Shown one piece after another: positions 1 through 5,073 of a stretch of DNA of 5,073 bases (position 1 is its first letter; each line of letters opens with the position of its first letter). The stretch lies in assembly GCA_030671095.1 (NCBI GenBank), contig DAOVAK010000257.1, forward strand, positions 1 to 5,073. The letters are read 5' to 3'. The notes under the pieces were generated by a model. The model saw only the letters and a program-made list of their open reading frames with translations, made no database searches and was not told the DNA's origin. Source of the DNA: Deltaproteobacteria bacterium. GTDB taxonomy: Bacteria; Desulfobacterota; DSM-4660; Desulfatiglandales; HGW-15. A program made the position numbers and the translations under genes.

Positions 1-1
1 T

Positions 2-1837
2 TTAGCTCACTTTAGGCACTTCTTCCTGATGGATGGGGAGGCGTACCACTAAGGTGGTGGTGTCGCTGCCGACTCTCACCTCTATCTTTCCTTTCAGCAA
101 ACGAACGATTCTATGGGTGATATAGAGGCCCCGACCTCGACCCTCCCCTTCCAATAGCCTGAGACGTTCTTCTTCAGAGATGAGACCCGTATTGCTTATC
201 TCCGCACAGGCCCAGTTCTCGTCCGTATAGGTACGAATGGAGAGGGCCCCTCCATGGATGGGAATGGCATTGGTGGCATTGTTTAGCAGATTGTCTAAGA
301 TCCTTTCCAAGTGGATCGGATAACAGTGGACAAAGAGGGGGTCATGGAAGGGCCCCTCTTTGAGGTTGACATTTTGCCTGAGCTGCTCCTTGATCACCTC
401 CCTGTTAATATCAAATCGATTTCTGAGGACCTCTGTGAGGTTGACCACCTGCTCTTTGCCAACCTGATAGAGGCTCAAGGCCATTTCCTGCAGTCGGCTT
501 GTCTCTTCCAGAAGGATCTGTACATATTTCTTGATCTTGGAATCTTCATCTTTCAGCTCCTCTTTTTCGATGAGCTGTTTGAGTCGCCGAGCAAAACCGG
601 CTGTAGCAATGGCCGGGTTCTTGAAGTCATGAAGTATATCGTCAAGACGCTCCATCCTCTGGGCTTTCATGAGTTCTCTCCCCAGAAACAGTAATATCTC
701 AATCTCTTCTTCGGAATAGCGCTGCCTCTGGTCCACGGCATCGAAAGTCATGAAGTGGGTGATTTCTTCGCCCACGTTCAGGGGGACATAGAGAATGGAG
801 TTAATATTATTATTAGCGGCAAACGTCTTCACCCTTTTCGATACAAGTTCACTTCTTTGGGGATCTATGACAAGCAGGTAGGAGAGTGTAATCACTTCAA
901 AGGGGGATTGCGGCAAAGGCTTTCCCGGGTTCAAAATTCTCTCAAAGACTGGCTCACTAATGATAGGAAACCTCTTGCCAATTCCATGATACCCAACGGA
1001 CTCAGGATATCCTGCTTCAAGGACCACGTGTTGCAGATCGTCAGAAACAGAAAATAGGGCGCAGCTTTCCACATTTATGATATCTGCCAGTTCGGGGATT
1101 ACACGGTTGAAGACCTCCTTCATTTTGACCCCCTCCCGTGAGCCCAACTTTAGAAAGATATTGCGAACGATCGCTTCCTTCTTTTCGTTGAGTCTGTACA
1201 TGCCCAGGATCTTCTTACGAGCGATCACAAAGCTGAGCCGCCTGCCCATGAGCTCAGCCACCTGAACCTCCAAGGGGGCGAAGGCCCGGTCTTCTTCCGG
1301 GTAATAGACCTGTATCACGCCCACAATATCCCGTTCATAGGGTGAAAAACGGGGGATTGAGAAAGGTACCGCCATCATGGAGTAGACTTTCTTTCTCTGC
1401 GCGGCCTCCTTGTCCTGGTAGAGTTCCTCTTTAAGAATATTAGGGACAAGATAGGTCTCCAGACGCTTTACCACCTCGCCAGCAATACTCCCCTCCAGTG
1501 GTATGAAGGTCTCTCTGATTTCTTCCTCCGAGGGATAGGAACCATAGGAGAGCAACTGTTTTGTCTGGGGATCGTAGATGCGCACTGAAGCTGAACGGGC
1601 CTCCAGAAAATCCACCATATATCGGGTCACCCTCGTAAAGATCTCTGGCTCGGAGAGGTCGGGATTGATTTCAATCATCTCGTCCACCTGGTTTGATGTC
1701 TGGGCGAGGAAATCTGGAAAAATCTTTTCCTTAACCCAATCTATCAGGCGGTACCAGAAATCTTCCCGGGCGGGGATTCCCTGGGCCCACGGCTCTTTTT
1801 GGATAGCCTTGATCAGTTCTTCAGAATTCTTCCACAT
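2..1837 (-). CDS. Cytosolic GAF-domain sensor histidine kinase (two GAF domains, HisKA-like and HATPase_c)
   Basis: This complete 611-residue protein is probably a soluble sensor kinase that autophosphorylates on histidine and passes the phosphate to an unseen response regulator. An N-terminal segment (1-60), rich in Trp and charged residues, precedes a first GAF domain at about 63-208 and a second at about 238-395. The H-box follows, with ILHDFKNP and the likely phospho-acceptor His403, then a dimerisation helix to about 460. The ATPase domain shows the N-box ERILDNLLNNATNAI (511-525) and the glycine-rich G2 box GRGRGLYITHRIV (566-578). The G1 box is weak: SNTGLIS (548-554) lacks the usual Asp and second Gly. 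No signal peptide or membrane segment is seen, so the signal is probably intracellular. An in-frame TGA two codons upstream makes 1837 the furthest possible start, and the next Met is residue 54. The ribosome site is weak. The gene lies 164 bases downstream of the aminotransferase, in the same direction. The ligand and regulator are unknown. Confidence 0.88.
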   Translation of the reverse strand: MWKNSEELIKAIQKEPWAQGIPAREDFWYRLIDWVKEKIFPDFLAQTSNQVDEMIEINPDLSEPEIFTRVTRYMVDFLEARSASVRIYDPQTKQLLSYGSYPSEEEIRETFIPLEGSIAGEVVKRLETYLVPNILKEELYQDKEAAQRKKVYSMMAVPFSIPRFSPYERDIVGVIQVYYPEEDRAFAPLEVQVAELMGRRLSFVIARKKILGMYRLNEKKEAIVRNIFLKLGSREGVKMKEVFNRVIPELADIINVESCALFSVSDDLQHVVLEAGYPESVGYHGIGKRFPIISEPVFERILNPGKPLPQSPFEVITLSYLLVIDPQRSELVSKRVKTFAANNNINSILYVPLNVGEEITHFMTFDAVDQRQRYSEEEIEILLFLGRELMKAQRMERLDDILHDFKNPAIATAGFARRLKQLIEKEELKDEDSKIKKYVQILLEETSRLQEMALSLYQVGKEQVVNLTEVLRNRFDINREVIKEQLRQNVNLKEGPFHDPLFVHCYPIHLERILDNLLNNATNAIPIHGGALSIRTYTDENWACAEISNTGLISEEERLRLLEGEGRGRGLYITHRIVRLLKGKIEVRVGSDTTTLVVRLPIHQEEVPKVS

Positions 1838-1871
1838 CTTTCATCTCAGATTTTGTCTGCCGAGAGTTTGT

Positions 1872-1877
1872 AATATA
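1872..1877 (-). promoter_or_regulatory. Weak -10-like box upstream of the histidine kinase
   Basis: On the minus strand this reads TATATT, 34 bases before the kinase start, so transcription could begin near 1865. No good -35 box lies 16-19 bases upstream: the best candidates (AAGATT, TCAAGA) match the consensus poorly. It may be a weak or activator-dependent promoter, or chance in an AT-rich stretch. The kinase could equally be read through from the aminotransferase. Confidence 0.22.
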
Positions 1878-1915
1878 GCAAAAATCCGTTCAAAAATCTT
1901 GAGAAATCATGTGGA

Positions 1916-1964
1916 GTCTCTTTTGACTGTGAAGTACAGGGGGGACTTCCGACACAGAAGAGAC
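1916..1964. repeat. Imperfect inverted repeat (20-base arms, 9-base loop) between aminotransferase and kinase
   Basis: The left arm (1916-1935) and right arm (1945-1964) are reverse complements at 15 of 20 positions. The outer GTCTCTT/AAGAGAC and inner GAAGT/ACTTC blocks are perfect. The loop 1936-1944 is acagggggg. In the minus-strand transcript it starts 37 bases after the aminotransferase stop codon. No U-run follows the stem in that direction, so it is not a standard intrinsic terminator. It could be an mRNA-stabilising or processing hairpin, a partial terminator, or a protein-binding dyad. The arms were paired by eye and no folding energy was computed. Confidence 0.5.
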
Positions 1965-2001
1965 CTGTGCAAATCGGCTCAGTGAGAGGGGAGGGAAGGA
2001 T

Positions 2002-3312
2002 TCAGGATTCCAGGTCTTTTACCCCCTGCAAAATGATGTCAAAAAGCGCCTGAATGTCTTCCTTTTCGACACAGGAAAAGGCCACACGGAGATCGGTTTT
2101 GCCCAGTGAAATAAGGCCCACACCATACTTGTCCAGAAGATGGACCCTGAGGGTTTCAGCATCAACGCGCTTCATTCTAAGGCACATGAAGTAGCCAGAG
2201 CTAAATGGGTAGACATCCCATGCGGAATCGTAGTTGCTCTGGGCAAGCACCCGTTTAACTTCCAGTGCTCGTGCTTTCAAGACTTGAAATTTCTCTTCCT
2301 TTTCCGCTGCATAGGTGTCTGCTTGCAGGGATTTGAGGACTATGGATTGGCCAAGATGGGAAGCATTGGATATGGAGCCCCTCACCGCACCTGCGGTTTT
2401 CCTCTCCAGGGCATCGTAGACTGCTGCGTAATCTCCATCCAGATATGATCCATAGGTGATGAAACCAACCCTCAGACCCCATACATAGTTCTCTTTGGTG
2501 GCGCCATCCAGCTTGATGGCCATCAGCCTAGGATCCCTACCAAGGAACCTTGAGAAAATGGATTCCTTGAGCACTTCATCCTCATAAAAGAGCCCGAAGT
2601 AGGCGTCATCTGTTAGGGCCAGGACATTTGTCCCTTTCTGTGCCAGGTCTGTCAGGATCTCTGCGATTTTGTCCCCTTCTTGCGGGGTAATCGTGTACCC
2701 TGTGGGATTGTTGGGGAAATTGAGAATAGTGATGATCTTATCTCTTTTTTCAGCCTCAGCGTGCACACATTTCTGAAATGCATCCATATGGAAGTTCCCC
2801 TCCGCATCAAAGAGGGAAAAATTGACGATTTTCGCTCCCCTGCGCACAGCAAATATCATGTTGTAGTTCCCCCACATCTTATCAGGGAGGATGATTGCAT
2901 CACCCGGATCCACCCACATGTCCCCGATGACACTCATGCCGTGGGTGATGGCATTCGTGACCACAGGCAGACTTATGTTCTTTCCTGCGAGGGAAGGGTT
3001 CTTCTTGAGCATCTCATCCTTCCATGCCGAACGAAGAGGCATGACTCCGAAAGAGGGGGCATAGGTGAGTGCCTCCCTTGCTCTCAATCCGTCGATCATC
3101 GCCATGACAGAAGGCAAGTGCATGGTGCGGCCTTTTTCCATGGCCATACCTATAGTGGCATTGTATTTGTGGGCCTTTTCTTTGGCTTCCGCGCTTTGCG
3201 TCAGAATTCCCTTGGGAAAGAAAAGGTTCTTGCCCACCTCTGAAAGCATTTCATAAATATGACCGTTTGCATCTTGAATGATTTTATTAAGTTCTTTGGC
3301 TAAGGGATTCAT
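2002..3312 (-). CDS. PLP-dependent class I/II aminotransferase (aspartate aminotransferase fold)
   Basis: This 436-residue fold-type I aminotransferase should move an amino group from an amino acid to a 2-oxo acid in the cytoplasm; its substrates cannot be read from the sequence. Key features follow the aspartate aminotransferase pattern. PDKMWGNY (143-150) matches the Trp-x-Asn motif near the cofactor. NFPNNPTGY (198-206) holds the Asn that contacts the PLP ring oxygen. TDDAYFG (234-240) carries the Asp that pairs with the pyridine nitrogen, and a Tyr. DGATKENYVWGLRVGF (269-284) contains the likely Schiff-base Lys273. LRVAFS (408-413) carries Arg409, in the place of the substrate-carboxylate Arg. 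The length is slightly above the usual 390-410. The open frame continues to an ATG at 3447, but the basic 45-residue extension is unlike the family, overlaps the predicted promoter, and a good ribosome site precedes 3312, so the shorter start is chosen. It diverges from the thiolase and is followed by the kinase gene. Confidence 0.9.
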   Translation of the reverse strand: MNPLAKELNKIIQDANGHIYEMLSEVGKNLFFPKGILTQSAEAKEKAHKYNATIGMAMEKGRTMHLPSVMAMIDGLRAREALTYAPSFGVMPLRSAWKDEMLKKNPSLAGKNISLPVVTNAITHGMSVIGDMWVDPGDAIILPDKMWGNYNMIFAVRRGAKIVNFSLFDAEGNFHMDAFQKCVHAEAEKRDKIITILNFPNNPTGYTITPQEGDKIAEILTDLAQKGTNVLALTDDAYFGLFYEDEVLKESIFSRFLGRDPRLMAIKLDGATKENYVWGLRVGFITYGSYLDGDYAAVYDALERKTAGAVRGSISNASHLGQSIVLKSLQADTYAAEKEEKFQVLKARALEVKRVLAQSNYDSAWDVYPFSSGYFMCLRMKRVDAETLRVHLLDKYGVGLISLGKTDLRVAFSCVEKEDIQALFDIILQGVKDLES

Positions 3313-3320
3313 TTTACGTG

Positions 3321-3328
3321 TCCTTTCC
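3321..3328 (-). promoter_or_regulatory. Ribosome binding site deciding the aminotransferase start
   Basis: On the minus strand this reads GGAAAGGA and ends 8 bases before the ATG at 3312, an ideal spacing. It favours this start over the in-frame ATG at 3447. Confidence 0.75.
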
Positions 3329-3412
3329 AATGGGTTTCTGTGGTAGGCCGCTTTTGCAGGGTTCGTATGGGGCCGTTTCCATTCATCCAATCCAAGCCTT
3401 ATTTTCACCCGC

Positions 3413-3443
3413 ATAATTAGCGATCCCAGAGAGCATATGTCAA
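3413..3443 (-). promoter_or_regulatory. Candidate sigma-70 promoter for the aminotransferase
   Basis: On the minus strand a perfect -35 hexamer TTGACA (3443-3438) is followed after 19 bases by AATTAT (3418-3413), which matches the -10 consensus at 4 of 6 positions. The spacer is long and the -10 poor, so the promoter would be weak or need an activator. Transcription would start near 3406, giving a leader of roughly 94 bases before the ATG at 3312. The start codon at 3447 would lie upstream of this transcript. Confidence 0.4.
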
Positions 3444-3483
3444 GCAAAATTGGTGTGTCGGTGGCTAGGCAAATTGTCTTGAC
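3439..3483. repeat. Dyad linking the two divergent -35 boxes
   Basis: GTCAAGCAAAATT (3439-3451) and the reverse complement of 3471-3483 (GTCAAGACAATTT) agree at 10 of 13 positions, separated by 19 bases. The outer six bases of each arm lie within or next to the opposing -35 boxes, so part of the symmetry comes from the promoters themselves. The AATT blocks inside are additional. It could be a shared regulator site for the divergent genes. Confidence 0.3.
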
Positions 3484-3508
3484 TTGAAAAGAGATATCTT
3501 TATATATT
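3479..3508 (+). promoter_or_regulatory. Candidate sigma-70 promoter for the thiolase
   Basis: TTGACT (3479-3484) matches the -35 consensus at five of six positions. After an 18-base spacer, TATATT (3503-3508) matches the -10 consensus at five of six; TATATA at 3501-3506 with a 16-base spacer is an alternative. Transcription would start near 3515, about 49 bases before the thiolase ATG. The spacer contains the 8-base palindrome AGATATCT (3492-3499). Confidence 0.6.
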
Positions 3509-3529
3509 CAAAGATTCTGGGATCTTTGA
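3508..3529. promoter_or_regulatory. Perfect 8-bp inverted repeat at the thiolase transcription start, candidate operator
   Basis: TCAAAGAT (3508-3515) and ATCTTTGA (3522-3529) are exact reverse complements separated by tctggg. The dyad begins at the last base of the predicted -10 box and spans the expected start of transcription, a common place for a repressor dimer to block initiation. A partial extra half-site, ATCAAAGG, follows at 3539-3546. It could instead act as a short hairpin at the 5' end of the mRNA. No regulator gene that might bind it lies in this window. Confidence 0.5.
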
Positions 3530-3546
3530 GGTGCATATATCAAAGG

Positions 3547-3553
3547 AAAGGAG
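3547..3553 (+). promoter_or_regulatory. Ribosome binding site deciding the thiolase start
   Basis: AAAGGAG lies 10 bases before the ATG at 3564. The longer in-frame start, a GTG at 3531, has no comparable site and would lie only about 16 bases from the predicted transcription start. Confidence 0.75.
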
Positions 3554-3563
3554 CTTAACGCAG

Positions 3564-4838
3564 ATGAGAGATGTGGTGATCGTTTCTGGCGCAAGGACCC
3601 CGGTTGGGGTATTTGGTGGAACGCTGAAGGACTCCCCTGTAGTCCAGTTGGGAGCCTTAGTACTTAAAGAAGCCCTGAAGAAGGTGGGGCTTAGGCCTTT
3701 AGCCACCGATGATCTCACCCAGTTTGAGCCCGATATTTTTAGAGGCAAGGGGATGGTGGATCTGGAAAAGGAAGCCTATGACTATGACGATTCCCTGAAG
3801 CCCTTGCAGATTGACGAGGTGATCATGGGCAATGTGGTGGGAGCAGGGCAGGGGCAAAATGTGGCCCGGCAGGCCATGATCAAGGCAGGGATCTCTAAAG
3901 AGACCAATGCCTTTACGGTGAACAAAGTCTGCGCCTCCGGCATGAAGGCTGTGGCCCTGGCAACCCAATCGATCCGCTCCGGGGAGGCTGAGGTTATCCT
4001 TGCAGGGGGAATGGAGAATATGAGTCTCGTCCCTTATGCCCTGCCTGCTGGCCGATGGGGTGCGCGTATGAACAACGTGGATCTGGTGGATCTTATGGTC
4101 TTTGATGGTCTTTATGAGATCTTCTATGGATATCATATGGGCATAACGGCTGAGAACATTGCTCAGCAGTACGGCATTTCCCGGGAAGAACAGGATGAGC
4201 TGGGGGCCCTGAGTCATCAGAGGGCCAGAAAGGCGATAGCTGATGGGCTCTTCAAAGAGGAGATTGTCCCCGTTGTGATTCCCCAGAGAAAGGGAGAGCC
4301 CGTGGTTTTCGACACGGATGAAAGGCCCATGGAGACCAGCGCTGAAAAGATGGCCAAGCTACGTCCCGCATTTAGAAAGGACGGTACGGTGACGGCCGGG
4401 AACGCATCGGGAATTAATGATGCTGCCGCCGCGCTGCTCCTCATGTCAGGGGAGAAGGCGAAGGACCTTGGTCTGAAACCCCTGGTCAAGGTGAAGGCCT
4501 ATGCATCGGGTGGCGTGGACCCGGCCTTCATGGGCCTGGGGCCTGTGCCCGCTGTTCGGAAGATATTCCAGAGAGAAAATCTGGGTATTGATGATTTTGG
4601 TACCATTGAATTGAATGAGGCCTTTGCGTCCCAGGCCATTGCCTGCATAAGGGAGCTGAAGTGTGACATGGAGAAGACCAATCCGTTGGGGAGTGGTATC
4701 TCCATTGGTCATCCCATCGGGTGCACGGGAGCCCGCCTTGTGCTAACCCTATTGGGGGAGATGCTCAGAAAGGAGCATGCCCTTGGTCTTGCCGCGCTCT
4801 GCATTGGGGGAGGCCAGGGTATGGCTACAGTTCTGTAA
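3564..4838 (+). CDS. Acetyl-CoA acetyltransferase (thiolase) with an internal insertion
   Basis: This 424-residue thiolase condenses two acetyl-CoA to acetoacetyl-CoA or, in the degradative direction, cleaves 3-ketoacyl-CoA with CoA. The N-terminus MRDVVIVSGARTPVGVFGG is typical. The nucleophile is Cys123 in VNKVCASGMKA (119-129). HMGITAEN (191-198) and NEAFA (351-355, with Asn351) are family motifs. GHPIGCTGAR (382-391) holds catalytic His383, and CIGGGQG (413-419) holds the second catalytic Cys413. All catalytic residues are present, so the enzyme should be active. The family is usually about 390-400 residues. The excess lies between residues 44 and 81, an acidic, aromatic stretch inserted just before IDEVIMGNV. 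The start at 3564 is chosen for its ribosome site and family-like N-terminus. A crotonase gene 113 bases downstream supports a beta-oxidation or acyl-CoA role. Chain-length preference cannot be read from the sequence. Confidence 0.95.
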   Translation: MRDVVIVSGARTPVGVFGGTLKDSPVVQLGALVLKEALKKVGLRPLATDDLTQFEPDIFRGKGMVDLEKEAYDYDDSLKPLQIDEVIMGNVVGAGQGQNVARQAMIKAGISKETNAFTVNKVCASGMKAVALATQSIRSGEAEVILAGGMENMSLVPYALPAGRWGARMNNVDLVDLMVFDGLYEIFYGYHMGITAENIAQQYGISREEQDELGALSHQRARKAIADGLFKEEIVPVVIPQRKGEPVVFDTDERPMETSAEKMAKLRPAFRKDGTVTAGNASGINDAAAALLLMSGEKAKDLGLKPLVKVKAYASGGVDPAFMGLGPVPAVRKIFQRENLGIDDFGTIELNEAFASQAIACIRELKCDMEKTNPLGSGISIGHPIGCTGARLVLTLLGEMLRKEHALGLAALCIGGGQGMATVL

Positions 4839-4910
4839 AAGATCTAATGGTATGGAAAATTGAGGTTTTGAGCCGTCATCGTGATTAATAAAATAAGAGA
4901 GAAATTGCAA

Positions 4911-4930
4911 TAATTACAAGTTTATAATTA
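4911..4930 (+). promoter_or_regulatory. AT-rich leader with a perfect -10 box and TAATTA repeats
   Basis: The gap between thiolase and crotonase is clearly AT-rich. TATAAT at 4923-4928 is a perfect -10 hexamer, but no good -35 lies 16-18 bases upstream (agaaat at 17; TTGCAA at 4905-4910 is only 12 away). TAATTA occurs at 4911-4916 and again at 4925-4930, 8 bases apart. A secondary promoter for the crotonase is possible but weakly supported. No terminator hairpin with a T-run is seen after the thiolase, so read-through is also plausible. Confidence 0.28.
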
Positions 4931-4938
4931 ACAAAGTT

Positions 4939-4945
4939 AAAGGAG
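4939..4945 (+). promoter_or_regulatory. Ribosome binding site deciding the crotonase start
   Basis: AAAGGAG lies 3 bases before the first of two adjacent ATG codons (4949) and 6 bases before the second (4952). The spacing favours the second. Confidence 0.65.
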
Positions 4946-4951
4946 CAAATG

Positions 4952-5073
4952 ATGGCTTATCAGAATATCATCTTTGAGGTAGAGGGAAGTGTGGGGATTA
5001 TCCGGTTCAACCGGCCCAAGGCCTTGAATGCGATCAATACGGAAATGGTGAAGGAACTCGATGATGCCTTGAT
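4952..5073 (+). CDS. Enoyl-CoA hydratase/isomerase family protein (crotonase fold), N-terminal part only
   Basis: Only the first 40 codons are present; the gene continues past the window end. The translation begins MAYQNIIFEVEGSVG and continues with IIRFNRPKALNAIN (17-30), the strand and NRP-x-x-LNAIN motif that opens crotonase-family proteins. Full-length relatives have about 260 residues and hydrate 2-enoyl-CoA to 3-hydroxyacyl-CoA or isomerise double bonds. The two backbone NH groups of the oxyanion hole and the catalytic Glu residues lie beyond the window, so the exact reaction is open. The adjacent ATG at 4949 is an alternative start. It lies downstream of the thiolase on the same strand, probably in one operon for acyl-CoA breakdown or the reverse synthesis. 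Confidence 0.88.
   Translation, partial: MAYQNIIFEVEGSVGIIRFNRPKALNAINTEMVKELDDAL

Noticed and set aside
311..1265. Several plus-strand open frames (311-694, 755-1057, 1077-1265) opposite the kinase
   Set aside because: They are short, without domains or ribosome sites, and antisense to a continuous kinase frame with clear H, N and G boxes.
1880..1900. Possible sigma-54 promoter upstream of the kinase
   Set aside because: A GG and a GC are present on the minus strand but with only 6 bases between them, where a -24/-12 promoter needs 10.
1578..1985. Plus-strand 135-codon open frame crossing the kinase start and the intergenic gap
   Set aside because: Most of it is antisense to the kinase N-terminus and the composition is not protein-like. 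The part in the gap is explained by the inverted repeat.
2680..3243. 187-codon plus-strand open frame opposite the aminotransferase
   Set aside because: It is antisense to a well-supported PLP enzyme. The translation is rich in His, Cys and Arg with no recognisable motif and no ribosome site, as expected of a shadow frame.
3699..4217. 172-codon minus-strand open frame inside the thiolase
   Set aside because: It is fully antisense to the thiolase with no family motif. The thiolase reading is certain from its catalytic motifs.
4839..4900. Intrinsic terminator after the thiolase
   Set aside because: No stem of useful length followed by a T-run was found. Only a trivial ACAG-TT-CTGT pair spans the stop codon area.
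1..5073. CRISPR array, tRNA, insertion sequence, toxin-antitoxin or phage-defence system
   Set aside because: No regularly spaced repeats, cloverleaf, transposase or small paired genes were seen. The window is accounted for by four metabolic or signalling genes and short control regions.

Overview
The window looks like chromosomal DNA of an anaerobic, fatty-acid or aromatic-acid metabolising bacterium. A Desulfobacterota-type organism (sulfate reducer or syntroph) is the best guess. It rests only on the style of the proteins (a soluble GAF-type histidine kinase, a class I/II aminotransferase, and thiolase plus crotonase in tandem) and on moderate GC content, so the lineage is an inference. 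No tRNA, rRNA, CRISPR array, insertion sequence, attachment site or origin is visible.

Layout: two genes are on the minus strand and two on the plus strand, diverging from about 3313-3563. On the minus strand a PLP-dependent aminotransferase (start 3312, stop 2002) is followed, after a 164-base gap holding an imperfect inverted repeat, by a complete cytosolic sensor histidine kinase with two GAF domains (1837 to 2). On the plus strand an acetyl-CoA acetyltransferase (thiolase, 3564-4838) is followed, after a 113-base AT-rich gap, by the first 40 codons of an enoyl-CoA hydratase/isomerase (crotonase family) that runs off the window end at 5073.

The divergent region holds two outward-facing sigma-70-type promoter candidates. 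The one driving the thiolase is the better (TTGACT, 18-base spacer, TATATT). Just downstream of its -10 box lies a perfect 8-bp inverted repeat with a 6-base spacer, in a typical position for a repressor operator. The start codons of the aminotransferase, thiolase and crotonase are assigned from Shine-Dalgarno sequences. For the first two, the longest open frames begin further upstream and are probably too long.

Functionally, thiolase and crotonase are consecutive beta-oxidation or acyl-CoA enzymes and probably form one transcription unit. The aminotransferase and kinase may belong to a separate unit whose link to acyl-CoA metabolism is unproven. The most notable points are an insertion of about 30 residues in the thiolase, a degenerate ATP-binding G1 box in the kinase, and the dyad-symmetric elements in the control regions. 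I see no convincing sign of a wholly new system.
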